Shown: positions 18,511 through 27,201 of the stretch, one piece after another | Layout: each line of letters begins with the position of its first letter | Numbering within the stretch: the stretch's first letter is position 1 | Program-made: the position numbers and the translations under genes | The notes under the pieces: model-generated | The model's input: the letters and a program-made list of their open reading frames with translations, nothing else | Told to the model about the DNA's origin: nothing | The model's database searches: none | DNA from: JASHPR01 sp963795055 | GTDB taxonomy: Bacteria; Actinomycetota; Actinomycetes; Streptosporangiales; Streptosporangiaceae | Length of the DNA stretch: 64,000 bases | Direction: 5' to 3' | NCBI GenBank assembly: GCA_963795055.1 | Contig: CAWCGJ010000024.1 | Span: forward strand, 1-64,000

Positions 18511-19425
18511 TCAGCCTGTAAAGGTCTCGACGGCTCGGATGAAGCTCGCTGCGTCCTGGGCCCAGAAGGCGTGGCCGGCATCGTCAAAGAGAAGCAGCTT
18601 CGCGCCGGGCACGCTGCTGGCCAGGAGCCGGTCGTTGGCCACCGGCATGAACTGATCCCGGGTTCCGCCGGCGACCAGCGTGGGCACCCGGATATCTCCT
18701 GCCTGCCGGCCGGCTGGGTCCTGTCCTGCCAGCCATCGCTGAACTGCACGGACCTGGCTGCGAGATGTGGCCGCGGATGGCCCGTAGGAGCCCGGGTACT
18801 GCTGGATGCTGCTGAGGTAAGCCCTGGCTGCGGCGGCCTGATTCGCCGGGAAGAGCACGGCCGCTTGGTTCGCGGGGCTCAGGGAGAACACGGCGGCAGT
18901 GTAGGGCGGGAGGGGCAGTGCCTTCCCGGTCCCTACTGCGGTAGCGGCCAGGATAAGCCGGCTGACCTGGGCCGGATGGCTGACAGCCAGAGCCTGCGCG
19001 ATCATGCCTCCCATTGACCATCCGAGCACGGCCGGGTGACGTAGCCGAAGCGCCGAGATCAGGGCGCTCGTCTGGCTGGCCATCGCGGTGATGCTCAGCA
19101 AAGCCGGCGCCGAGACCGCAGAGGTCCGGCCGACCCCGGCGTTGTCGAAGACCACAACTTTGTGATGGGCGGCCAGGGCGTCGACGAAACCCGGCGGCCA
19201 GCCGTCCATGGATGCACCTCCTCCCGTGATGAGCAGCAGCGCGGGCCCGCTGCCCAGCTCGCGGTACGCGACCATCCCGGCAGAGGTGCGGACGACGCGC
19301 ACGGGTGCAGTCAGTACATCCGGGCCGCTGCCAGACCCGCATCCCGCCAGAGCCGCCGCCGCGCAGCACACCGCCAGCATCGCGCTGACCGGGAACCTCA
19401 CGTGCCCTGCCCGGGCCGGCATCAT
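18511..19425 (-). CDS. alpha/beta hydrolase lipoprotein
   Basis: The 304-residue protein has a signal peptide (VRFPVSAMLAVCCAAAALAG) with lipobox LAGC (C29). The alpha/beta-hydrolase fold follows: LLLITGGGASMDGWP for the oxyanion region, VVVFDNAGVGRTSA, and the nucleophile elbow GWSMGGMIAQALA with catalytic Ser. The Asp is in LVAGGTRDQFMP and the His in FDDAGHAFW. It is an extracytoplasmic serine hydrolase or haloperoxidase-like enzyme of unknown substrate. Two near-identical palindromes lie 70-115 bases upstream. Confidence 0.85.
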   Translation of the reverse strand: MMPARAGHVRFPVSAMLAVCCAAAALAGCGSGSGPDVLTAPVRVVRTSAGMVAYRELGSGPALLLITGGGASMDGWPPGFVDALAAHHKVVVFDNAGVGRTSAVSAPALLSITAMASQTSALISALRLRHPAVLGWSMGGMIAQALAVSHPAQVSRLILAATAVGTGKALPLPPYTAAVFSLSPANQAAVLFPANQAAAARAYLSSIQQYPGSYGPSAATSRSQVRAVQRWLAGQDPAGRQAGDIRVPTLVAGGTRDQFMPVANDRLLASSVPGAKLLLFDDAGHAFWAQDAASFIRAVETFTG

Positions 19426-19497
19426 GACTACCTACTTCCCGGACGAGCAGCTCTGGCCGGCATCGTGACTCCTGCATGCGGCGGTTGCCTGACATAA

Positions 19498-19541
19498 TCA
19501 AGATATATCTCGTTCACGCGGATAACAAGATATATCTTGTT
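19498..19541. promoter_or_regulatory. tandem AAGATATATCTTG-type palindromes
   Basis: ACAAGATATATCTTGT at 19525-19540 is a perfect 16-base palindrome. TCAAGATATATCTCGT at 19498-19513 is the same site with one arm altered. The spacing is 27 bases. They precede the hydrolase start (19425, minus strand). The form resembles operators of PadR-like repressors, but no such regulator is nearby, so the controller would act from elsewhere. Confidence 0.7.
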
Positions 19542-19594
19542 CTAAGTCCTGGCTTGGCCGCGAAAGCTGAATCCTCAGCACCAGCAGGCACAGA

Positions 19595-20119
19595 TCAAAC
19601 CAACCTGAGCCGTGGGATCCAGGAACCGTTCTCAGCCGTTGCCGTCATCGGGACGCGGCACGATGTCCGTGCGGGCAGCGGCGACATGACGAGGCGGCCT
19701 TCTCGGGCAGCCGTCCCGGAGCCGGCCGCGGGACGGGCCGGGCGCGGCGCGTCCCCGGCGTCCGGCGCAGGGCGGACAGGATCGGGACGGCATGCGGGAC
19801 GATCATCAGCGGCGGGACGAGCGTCGTGGCGGCGTTCAGGGAGCCCGGACAGCAGCTTGACCGCTATCAACAGCGCGAATGCTGGCCAGCCCGCGATCAC
19901 CCGGCCGCTCAGGTCTGTGGCCGCCGCGGCGACGTCCGCGGCCAGGCTCGCGGTGGTGCCGGCAGCCAGTGCCGCCCAGGGCAGCCAGCCCGAGCGACGC
20001 CCGGTACGCCGGCCGGCCAGCAGCACCAGGGACGCCACGATCTCGATCGCGTCCACCAACAGCGGCAAGGTTTGCGGGTGCCAGCCGGCCTCGCCATGGG
20101 CGGCTGCCAGCTGACGCAT
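19595..20119 (-). pseudogene. DUF2637 (SpdB-like) membrane protein, truncated
   Basis: MRQLAAAHGEAGW, then LPLLVDAIEIVASLVLLAGR, LPWAALAAGTTASLAADVAA and RVIAGWPAFALLIAVKLL match the four-helix DUF2637 domain found in SpdB-type spreading proteins of actinomycete plasmids and integrative elements. The first transmembrane helix is missing; traces (VSFEA) appear in another frame just upstream at ~20160. The C-terminal ~90 residues are low complexity. It is probably a relic of an integrative conjugative element, although the remaining frame is open. Confidence 0.6.
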
Positions 20120-20390
20120 AGCGTCGCATCTTCTGAGCCGAAGAATGGCGGCTAGCCTCGAAACTCACCTCCACCGTGATTAGTTTCCAACTGAGCGGAA
20201 CATGAGGCAGAGCGTTGACGCGTAGCGCTCAGGCCAATGCTATTCCGATGCCCACCCGGTGGTGAGACCCGCCCGGATGGCAACTTTCAGATCACACTCA
20301 TTTGATCTATGACCGGGTGCACTGTCATGCCGCCGACAGGTCGGCCGTTTAGTGCCCATTGGTTCTGGCTGGTCCGGGTCTCCGGGTGGC

Positions 20391-21395
20391 TCAGCTCAGG
20401 GTTGTAACGGCAAGGCTGATCAGACGGCTGATCAGGCTGGGCATAGGCAGACGGGCGAGGGTGTCACAGATCTCGCTGGACGCGTATGCCCGGTGTTCGG
20501 GAGCCGCGCCCGGGTCAAGTGCCACGCTGGCCTGGGCCTCCAGGAAGTTGAGCCTGCAAGCGATGTACATGCCGAACGACTGTTCGTCGCGCAGCCAGCC
20601 AGGGCCCCCGGCAGCGCGGTAGGCGCCGAGGGTGCGCTGCACCGCGGCATCATCGGCTGTGCCGTCGTCATGGCCATGCCAGAACATCAGCAGCCCGGCA
20701 AGCTCCCGGTCCGGGCAGGCCGGCCCCGCATCGTCCCAGTCGAGCACGGCTAGCTCGCCAGAGGCCTCGACCAGCACGTTGTCGGGGTGCAGGTCCCGGT
20801 GGCAGGTGACCAGCCGGTCCCCGGCCATGGGAGTCACCAGATCTGCCAGGTCGCGCAGCAAGCCGGCGTGCCCGGCCATCGCCTCCCCCCAGCCGGCTCC
20901 CTGCCCGCGCGCAGCGTCCGCGAGCTGCTCCCAGGTCGCAGGTCCCGGGACCCTGTCATACCAAGGGTCGACCGCGCCCTCGGCCGGCCAGGCAAGAGCG
21001 TGCAGACGCCCCGCCAGATCGCCGATCTGGACGGCCAACCGTGGATCGGCCAGGTCCACAGGCGCGCCATCAATCCACCGGTACAGCCGCAGCCAGCCAC
21101 CACCATGATCGGCGGCCAGCTCCTGGAGGAATCGCCCACCCCGGCCGGGCAGGCTGCCAGGCAGCCGGATACCGGCAGAGTCCAGGTGCGCGGTGAAGGC
21201 TACTTCCGGGCGTACCGACTCCTCGTCAGATTCCCAGAACAGTTCTTTAACCGCGTAGCGCTCCGCGCCCAGATCCAGGCACCACACTCGTCCCATCGCA
21301 CCCCGCGACACCGGGATAATCGAGGCTCCGGATCCTGCCGTCAGCCCAAATGCGCCGCAGACGTGCTCGACGCTCTTGCTGCCGCCACAGATCAC
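20391..21395 (-). CDS. aminoglycoside phosphotransferase-family kinase
   Basis: The ~334-residue protein carries the APH/choline-kinase fold. The ATP lobe is VWCLDLGAERYAVKELFW. The catalytic loop is VTCHRDLHPDNVLVEASGEL and the Mg site is AVLDWDDAGPACPDRELAGL. The GTG at 21395 is proposed because the ORF's 58 residues upstream of it run over a transposase fragment on the other strand. Members phosphorylate small hydroxylated molecules such as antibiotics or homoserine-like metabolites; the substrate is not evident. About 270 gene-free bases separate it from the DUF2637 relic. Confidence 0.82.
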   Translation of the reverse strand: MICGGSKSVEHVCGAFGLTAGSGASIIPVSRGAMGRVWCLDLGAERYAVKELFWESDEESVRPEVAFTAHLDSAGIRLPGSLPGRGGRFLQELAADHGGGWLRLYRWIDGAPVDLADPRLAVQIGDLAGRLHALAWPAEGAVDPWYDRVPGPATWEQLADAARGQGAGWGEAMAGHAGLLRDLADLVTPMAGDRLVTCHRDLHPDNVLVEASGELAVLDWDDAGPACPDRELAGLLMFWHGHDDGTADDAAVQRTLGAYRAAGGPGWLRDEQSFGMYIACRLNFLEAQASVALDPGAAPEHRAYASSEICDTLARLPMPSLISRLISLAVTTLS

Positions 21396-21483
21396 GCCCC
21401 AAGGCAACCAGCTGCCGATGATCGCGGCAACCTGGCATGCCCCAGGCCCGGGCGAGAACACCAAGCCCGACCCACACAGCAAC

Positions 21484-21807
21484 CCGTACCAGGCCACCGG
21501 CACCAGGATCCTGCGCACCGCCGTCCAGGCGCCGCGCATGAACGCGATCTGCGAGCGCCTGGTCGGCACCCTGCGCCGCGAGTTCCTCGACCGGATGCTG
21601 ATCCTCAGCCAGGCACACCTGCACGCCGTCCTTACCGAATACCAGTCGCACTACAACACCGCCCGGCCGCACCAGGGCATCGCCCAGCGCGTGCCCGCCG
21701 ACGAACCGGACGCTCCCCGCGTCACCGTGACCGTTGTCGGCGCACAGCAGATCCGCCGAAAACCCGTCCTGGGTGGCTTGATCAACGAATACGCGCACGC
21801 TGCCTGA
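21484..21807 (+). pseudogene. integrase-core transposase, C-terminal third only
   Basis: It reads RTAVQAPRMNAICERLVGTL, RREFLDRMLILSQAHLHAVL, TEYQSHYNTARPHQG and ends in VLGGLINEYAHAA. These are the last third of an rve-type integrase core, holding only the third acidic residue (Glu in ICERL). The upstream two thirds are gone, replaced by the phosphotransferase locus. Related relics with the same tail lie at 25854-25916 and 29883-30639. Confidence 0.85.
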
Positions 21808-21893
21808 TGCATGGAAGACCTGCAGGTCACCGGACCGCGTCCTATTTTCGAGCGGGACAGGTTCCGTGCTGCCTTGGGAATCCGTTACCGCCC

Positions 21894-22133
21894 CTAATTT
21901 TCCCGTTTCGGGCGCGGGGCCCGAGCGTCTGAATAGTTGTGCGCCCACCGGTCGTAGACATAGCTGACGGAGACCTTACTGCTGTCTGGATCGGCGCCGA
22001 ATTTCTCGAGGGACCTGGCAAACTCCAGCGCTACGGCGCCGATCTGGTCCGGCTTGTACGCTTCGATGTGCCCAGGCACATTCACCTCGATGGTGACAGT
22101 AAGGATCCTCGGTGTGTCCATCGGCGTCATCAC
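21894..22133 (-). CDS. small protein of unknown function, 79 aa
   Basis: I do not recognise the family. The sequence (RILTVTIEVNVPGHIEAYK, ALEFARSLEKFGADP, VSVSYVYDRW) suggests a small alpha/beta fold. There is no signal or membrane segment. The ATG is preceded by GGCAGGAGTG, a good ribosome site. Lone gene in a relic-rich region. Confidence 0.55.
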   Translation of the reverse strand: MMTPMDTPRILTVTIEVNVPGHIEAYKPDQIGAVALEFARSLEKFGADPDSSKVSVSYVYDRWAHNYSDARAPRPKREN

Positions 22134-22522
22134 TCCTGCCTATCAAGCGCCGTCGTGTCGACGAGTCGTCAGCGGACTGGCCGGACAGCCCGGCGGCGCC
22201 AGGTGAGAAGCTCCCGGCCCGTTCCCCGGGCGAGCTTAGTGTCAGCCGAACTGCGGCTGCCGGCGGCGTTGGCGCCGGGCACCCAGGCGAATGCTGCCGC
22301 GAGGTCAACCCGGAAGGTGATGGAAGCCTGACGTGTTCAGTGTGCACCCTTTCCTGGCCCCGACAGGCTCATCTGGGAGCAGCCGATGTTGCGGCACCGC
22401 ACTTATTGACCAGCGCAGAGCCGGCAAAGAGGTGCCGAACACCGGAATTAGCGCCCGCTGGATATTCACTCTCAGTGACGGCCGCCGGCCGCTTCGCTAG
22501 CCGCTGACGCGCCTGGGCCTCA
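22134..22522. other. gene-free spacer
   Basis: No intact gene is visible. A short plus-strand frame ending in NAAARSTRKVMEA (stop near 22331) has reasonable codon use but no start context or recognisable domain; it may be another relic. Confidence 0.35.
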
Positions 22523-22771
22523 CTAGCTGCGCAGGGAAATGTCGTCAGACTCGTTGATGTTATCGGCCTCGATGGCCCGCAGCCCCTCGCCCAGGCGCTC
22601 GCGGGCTTGCCGCAGCAGCATGAGCGAGTCGCTCGCCGGACCATGCGCGGCTGCGCGCTCCGGGTCGGCCGCGTGCTCCTCGATCAGGTGCGCCTGAAGG
22701 GCCGCGGCGACTTCGTCGACCGCCTTCAGCGCTTGGTAGATGGCCCGTTCCCGCGCGATGTCGTCAACCAT
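22523..22771 (-). CDS. small helical protein of unknown function, 82 aa
   Basis: From MVDDIARERAIYQALKAVDE to AIEADNINESDD the protein is almost entirely helical with acidic character. I do not know the family. An ATG at 22855 would add 28 residues with poor coding character, so 22771 is preferred; the ribosome site there is weak. Confidence 0.5.
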   Translation of the reverse strand: MVDDIARERAIYQALKAVDEVAAALQAHLIEEHAADPERAAAHGPASDSLMLLRQARERLGEGLRAIEADNINESDDISLRS

Positions 22772-22947
22772 GTGGCCAGTATCCCGCTGCCACGCCGGGC
22801 GCTGGGGCAACATGCACCTTTTGGTGACGTTGGAGATGTTCGTGAAGTCGATCACCCGGCAGAGGCACGGCGACCCCGGTCTCCTCGCCCCGCGCCCCCG
22901 CCTCCGTCCCGGCCACGTCGCCGGCCGCGGCCGGCCCGGCCCGCTGC

Positions 22948-23160
22948 CTCGGGGTCAAGGCCGGGCTCAGCCAGGGCACCGCCGGCAACGGCGCGCTGCT
23001 ACGCGACGCCGGCCGCCTCTCCGGCATCCCCGGCGTTCTGGCGCACGGCCGTCTCGACCTCGCCGGGCCGGCGGTCACACCGTGAGAACCGGCCCGGGCC
23101 TGGCCGGACGAGGCGATAGCCGGGGTACAACTACCGACAGCCGGCTGCGGGTGCTCGCCG
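22948..23160 (+). pseudogene. C-terminal relic of proline iminopeptidase
   Basis: NGALLRDAGRLSGIPGVLAH followed by GRLDLAGPAVT is the segment of prolyl aminopeptidases that carries the catalytic Asp (usual form IPGVIVHGRYD). After a stop at ~23083 another frame gives RAWPDEAIAG, the next conserved element. The rest of the gene is absent. Confidence 0.5.
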
Positions 23161-23172
23161 GCGGGCGGGTGG

Positions 23173-23919
23173 CTAGACCAGGCCCGCCTGCAGGACCAGC
23201 CGGATCAGGCCGGCGCGGCGGCGGCGGCAGCCGGTCTTGTCGCGGATCCGGTCCAGGTGCGTGCGGACAGTGCCGATGCTGATGAACAGCAGCCCGGCAA
23301 TCTCGGCATCGGTGCGTCCCTGGGCGACGAGGGTGACCAGTTCGCGTTCGCGGCGGCTGAGCTGTCCCGCTCCCGGTACTGCCAGCGGTTCCTGCAGGTC
23401 CGCGGCGCTGAGCATGACAGCGAACTCAGCGGTGGCGAGCGTCACGGCCGCGCCGGGCCGCTCGGCTTCCCGCAGCCCTGAACCTCGGCCGCGAGAACCG
23501 CTATCGAATACAGGCCGGTCCGCGGCATGCGGCGCGCCGCGCGGGCAGCAGAACCGCAGGCATCCGATGACCACCCTGGACAGCTGGACTGGACAGCGCG
23601 CCCGGCCGGCAGCTGAGCACGCGCCAAGGCGCTGCGATCGTGCACAAGGCGTCCGCCGTCCCGCCGACCGCATGGTGACCAACGCCGACTGAAGCCGATC
23701 GCAGCAGGGCCGCACAGGAAGACCAGAACCGGTCGATCTGCGCGCCCGGCCTACCTTAACCATGACATAGCGTCCGTATTCGGCGATCCGGAGGGTTTCG
23801 GCGGGGAGGCTGCACTGGTTGTCGGTAGCGATCGCCTGCCACCGGCAGGGCAGCGGCTCCGCGGCCCAGGTGCTGGCCCGCTCGCTGGACCAGACCCGCA
23901 ACCGGACCCTCCCTGCCAT
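23173..23919 (-). CDS. LuxR-type HTH protein, N-terminal part uncertain
   Basis: The C-terminal ~65 residues form a good LuxR DNA-binding domain: LSRRERELVTLVAQGRTDAE, IAGLLFISIGTVRTHLDRIR and DKTGCRRR. Upstream, AAVTLATAEFAVMLSAADLQ looks like coding but the first ~130 residues of the open frame are arginine/cysteine-rich and resemble no receiver or sensor domain. The gene may be a truncated LuxR regulator whose true N-terminus was lost. The function of the upstream part is unknown. Confidence 0.5.
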   Translation of the reverse strand: MAGRVRLRVWSSERASTWAAEPLPCRWQAIATDNQCSLPAETLRIAEYGRYVMVKVGRARRSTGSGLPVRPCCDRLQSALVTMRSAGRRTPCARSQRLGACSAAGRARCPVQLSRVVIGCLRFCCPRGAPHAADRPVFDSGSRGRGSGLREAERPGAAVTLATAEFAVMLSAADLQEPLAVPGAGQLSRRERELVTLVAQGRTDAEIAGLLFISIGTVRTHLDRIRDKTGCRRRRAGLIRLVLQAGLV

Positions 23920-24393
23920 GGTGCCGTCGGCCCCGGCGAGTTCGCCGTGTTCTCCGCCCTGTGGGACCGTCGTTCAGCTTTGTCGACGCGCTGAGCGTTG
24001 CCGCCTGGGGCCGGGCCTCCCGCCTCGCGGGTTGACCCCGCGGCCCTACCTGGCCCTCCATCCGGCCCGGACCTGCGGTCAAGCCGCAGGCGAACGCCGG
24101 CCGGCCGCTGGTTCCCACCATGAGTCCAGAACGGAGATGCCAGGCGACGGTGGATCTTCGCCTTGTCAGAGGGGCTGGTCGGATGCACGTCGGTCGGCTA
24201 CGGCGAGATTGCCTGCTCAGGCGGTGACGGGGCTGTCCTGAATGGCGACTCCCGGCAACGGGCAACCCGGCAACCCCGGATGTATCTCGCGGCTTCCTCG
24301 CGCCTCCTAACTGAGGACAGCCGAACCAAGCCGGTGGCGTGCTGGGCGGTCGGTGCCAGACCATCGGCGGTGACACCTTGCGGAGGCAAGTAC
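23920..24393. other. gene-free spacer
   Basis: Several short overlapping frames exist but none has a credible start or domain. The last 15 bases carry the GGAGG ribosome site of the next gene. Confidence 0.4.
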
Positions 24394-24822
24394 ATGACCA
24401 CTCACACGTTGTCGCATGAGACAAGAGAGGCCCTGGGCAACCTCAAGGCATACCTATCGGCCGGGAACGAGGCCGTCCAGTATGAGTTCAGCTACCTTGC
24501 CGACCTGGTTACACAGACCCCAAGCGTGATACTCGGCGGGATCCAGGCCGGCGGGCTCCCGCCGGACGACATCGCGACCGACCCGGCTGGCCAGGCGTTC
24601 CCGGTTGGCCCGGGTGCCGCCGGACCATTCCCTGCCTCGATATCCCTCAACCTCGACACCGGGGAATTCTCGGCGACCTGGACCGTCCAGTCGGGGACGT
24701 CCTCGATCACCGGCTACGTGCGCTGCGTGGAAGATCTCCACGGGACGCCAAGCGACCGGTTCATGTTCGTGATCCCGCAACATGACGCGGGCTTCTACGC
24801 GCTGACCACTACGAACATCTAA
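24394..24822 (+). CDS. hypothetical protein, 142 aa
   Basis: I do not recognise this family. The ATG at 24394 follows TGCGGAGGCAAGTAC, a good ribosome site, and replaces an in-frame upstream ATG. The first half is helical (ALGNLKAYLSAGNEAVQYEF); the second half is probably beta-rich (ASISLNLDTGEFSATWTV, SSITGYVRCVEDL, FMFVIPQHDAGFYAL). There is no signal peptide. Confidence 0.6.
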   Translation: MTTHTLSHETREALGNLKAYLSAGNEAVQYEFSYLADLVTQTPSVILGGIQAGGLPPDDIATDPAGQAFPVGPGAAGPFPASISLNLDTGEFSATWTVQSGTSSITGYVRCVEDLHGTPSDRFMFVIPQHDAGFYALTTTNI

Positions 24823-24892
24823 AAGCATGCTCAGGTGGCCAGCGCAGGTCACCCCGGGGGGCATGACAGGCCTGGTTGCGAGGTGGTGCGGC

Positions 24893-25762
24893 ATGGCCGG
24901 ATCGGCGTGGTCGGCTACGGGCACGACACCGGGTCAGGACCCGAGTGCCGTCTACGCGCTGGGCAGCAGCCCAGGCGAGAGCGCCCGGCTGCAGCGCCAG
25001 GCTGACGAGCTGGCCCTCGACAGCCGGGACCTGCTGGATCGGGTTGGCCTGCGGCCGGGACACACCGTGATCGATCTGGGCTGCGGTCCGCGCGGCATTC
25101 TAGACATGCTGGCCGGGCGGGTCGCGCCGGCCGGCCGGGTTGTCGGCCTGGACGCGGACCCGGCGCACACCGCCATGGCCGCCATGTTCGCTGCCGGGCG
25201 GGGGCTGAGCGGCGTGCAGATCATGACCGCGGACGCCAGGCGAACTGGGCTGCGACCGGGTTCCTTTGACCTGGTGCACGCCCGCACGCTGCTGGTCAAC
25301 CTCCCCGACCCCGCAGACGTCGCCGCCGAGATGGCGCGGCTGGCCCGGCCCGGTGGCTGGGTGGCGTCGATGGAACCCGACACCGAGCATGGCCGGTGCT
25401 ATCCGCCGCACCCCGCCTTCGACCGGCTGTGCGACATCTTCACGGTGACCTTTCGCCGTAACGGCGCCGACCCATGGATCGGCCGGCGGGTACCGGAGCT
25501 CTTCCGCCAGGCGGGGCTGGAAGATGTCCAGGTGGAGGCCAGGGTACAGATGTACCCGCCGGGTAATTCCCGGCGGACCGTCCGCCCTGATCTCGTTCGC
25601 GCCATGCGGCCACAGGTGCTCGAGATGGGCCTGGCCAGCACCGCGGAGCTCGACGAACTGGACACGGCGGCCCGGGCTCATCTCCAGGATCCTCATACGA
25701 TCGTGATATCCGGCTTGCTGTTCCTGACCACGGGCCGCAAAACCGAGCCGTCTGCAGCATGA
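24893..25762 (+). CDS. class I SAM-dependent methyltransferase
   Basis: The ~289-residue protein has the methyltransferase motif I VIDLGCGPRGILDMLAGRVA, motif II VVGLDADPAHTAMA, a motif III-like IMTADARRTG and FDLVHARTLLVNLPDP for motif IV. The extra C-terminal domain (PDLVRAMRPQVLEMGLAST) is typical of small-molecule methyltransferases. The ATG at 24893 is preferred; an upstream ATG at 24827 adds residues with no homology-like character. The substrate is unknown, and no biosynthetic partner is adjacent. Confidence 0.85.
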   Translation: MAGSAWSATGTTPGQDPSAVYALGSSPGESARLQRQADELALDSRDLLDRVGLRPGHTVIDLGCGPRGILDMLAGRVAPAGRVVGLDADPAHTAMAAMFAAGRGLSGVQIMTADARRTGLRPGSFDLVHARTLLVNLPDPADVAAEMARLARPGGWVASMEPDTEHGRCYPPHPAFDRLCDIFTVTFRRNGADPWIGRRVPELFRQAGLEDVQVEARVQMYPPGNSRRTVRPDLVRAMRPQVLEMGLASTAELDELDTAARAHLQDPHTIVISGLLFLTTGRKTEPSAA

Positions 25763-25853
25763 TTTCCCGCCAGCTTCGTAGGCCACGCCCGCAGAACCCT
25801 GTACCGCTCCAAAATCATCGCATGCTGTCTGAGCTGGGGATTCTTGAGATCGC

Positions 25854-25916
25854 CTACGCTGCCTGGTAGTACTCGTTGATCACGCCGCCGAGCACCTTCC
25901 GCCGCTGAACTCGCAA
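25854..25916 (-). pseudogene. integrase-core transposase tail
   Basis: The minus strand reads RVQRRKVLGGVINEYYQAA and a stop. It is the C-terminal tail of the same transposase family as at 21484-21807 (VLGGLINEYAHAA) and 29883-30639 (VLGGLINEYERAA). No other part of the gene remains. Too short for any function. Confidence 0.8.
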
Positions 25917-25952
25917 GTTCAGCGGAGCAGGGGCCTGGTCACCCGCGCTTCC

Positions 25953-26666
25953 TTATCCCTGCTGATCGCCGGCCACGGGGCGTGGGGGCGGTGCGACGAC
26001 GACTTCGGTGCCCGGATCGCACGGGATCTGCGGGGTACCGCACACGATGACGTCGGCCCGCTCCCAGGTCCGCTGGGCAGCGTTGAACGGTATCTCCTCG
26101 GCCATCCACCCGGCGTGGTCGACAGGAGCCTCGCCCAATGGCTTGTTGGCCAGGTCAAGCGCATCGCGGTCGCGGTCGCGGGCCAGCCTGCGCCGCTCGG
26201 CCTGTCTTTCGTCGGATTGCACCCAGATCAGGACATCGATCAGGTGCGCCAGCTCCCGGCGCCCCGCACCGTCGCCTTCGATGATCAGCAGCGGGCAGCC
26301 AGCGGGAACGTCAATAGACCCTTCCCGGCCGTGCTCGGCCCACCGCGGCGGCCGGTAGCTGACCGCCTCGCCCCAGTGCACGGGTACCAAGATCCCGTCT
26401 CTCAGCAGGTCGTCCCAGCCGAACCGGGAGTGCGCCCAGGCTATATCGTCGGTATGGATCACAGCGGACCCGGGGACGGCCCCGCCGATCCGCGCCGCCA
26501 GCGAGGTCTTGCCGCCATTGCTGCGCCCGTCGATGGCCACGATCACCGGACGCCCGGACACCATCCCGCCCGGTACCCGCTGGACCAGAGCCTGGACCAG
26601 GACAGTTAACGGCTCGGCGCGCCACGGCCCGGCCTCTGGCTCCTCCGGTGCAAGCTGCAAAGCCAT
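25953..26666 (-). CDS. uridine kinase-like P-loop kinase
   Basis: The 237-residue protein has a Walker A, VIVAIDGRSNGGKTSLAARI (residues ~40-59), followed by AVIHTDDIAWAHSRFGWDDL, which matches the acidic strand after the P-loop in udk-like kinases. CPLLIIEGDGAGRRELAHLI supplies a Walker B-like strand, and ERRRLARDRD is a lid-like basic segment. It probably phosphorylates a nucleoside or similar alcohol; exact substrate unknown. It stands alone, 90 bases from a transposase tail. Confidence 0.78.
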   Translation of the reverse strand: MALQLAPEEPEAGPWRAEPLTVLVQALVQRVPGGMVSGRPVIVAIDGRSNGGKTSLAARIGGAVPGSAVIHTDDIAWAHSRFGWDDLLRDGILVPVHWGEAVSYRPPRWAEHGREGSIDVPAGCPLLIIEGDGAGRRELAHLIDVLIWVQSDERQAERRRLARDRDRDALDLANKPLGEAPVDHAGWMAEEIPFNAAQRTWERADVIVCGTPQIPCDPGTEVVVAPPPRPVAGDQQG

Positions 26667-26757
26667 GCCCTAATCCTTCCGCGGCACAACCGGCCCGCAC
26701 TGCGACCTCCTACCCTGCCCGTCCTCCTAGATGCCGAATTCTGGTTAGTGATCGCTC

Positions 26758-26804
26758 TGGGCCTGCGCGGACTCGAACCACGGACCTCTTCCTTCTCAGG
26801 GATG
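26758..26804 (-). other. tRNA 3' half without a 5' half (attachment-site-like scar)
   Basis: On the minus strand an anticodon arm-like CATCC-CTGAGAA-GGAAG (one mismatched pair, anticodon position GAG) is followed by a 5-base variable loop AGGTC. A T arm CGTGG-TTCGAGT-CCGCG follows, then the acceptor strand CAGGCCC with discriminator A. The D arm and the 5' acceptor strand (expected GGGCCTG) are absent upstream. Integrative elements of actinomycetes often use the 3' half of a tRNA gene as attachment site and leave such copies behind. The CCA is not encoded. Confidence 0.65.
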
Positions 26805-27201
26805 CTTCAGCCGTCAGCGCCACGTGCGGCAACCCAGGCCGCCAGGCCTCTCGGCCTGTCCGCGAGTGACCGTGACCGTCCCCGGCGTCTCCCTGATCGG
26901 GCACATGGCGGCCACGATCCTCAGATCCGTCGGAGCCGTCTGCCAGTGAACACGACGTCGGCCGCGATTCTGTACCTGTCGCCGGTTGCCGCCGGTTGTC
27001 GCCATGCTGTGCGTAGTGGCACCGGCTTCGAGCGGTCCGTCCTGGCCGGGTCCGGCATGCCCCGTTAGTAGCTCACACCGCCGCCCGGGCAGATAGGACG
27101 CAAGCGGCCAAGCGGCATGTGCCATAGACTTGACGAGATCATCCGGCGGCCAGGACCGCTGCCCGCTGGCGGGTGGCGCGATCCGCGAGAAGGGCGCAGC
27201 A
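26805..27201. other. gene-free spacer
   Basis: It follows the tRNA relic. It includes a block (26868-26905) resembling 7728-7768, and the leader of the methyltransferase gene. I see nothing else. Confidence 0.35.

Noticed and set aside
26758..26830. A complete tRNA gene
   Set aside because: T arm and acceptor 3' strand are good, but neither the D arm nor the matching 5' acceptor strand exists upstream, and the anticodon stem has a mismatch.
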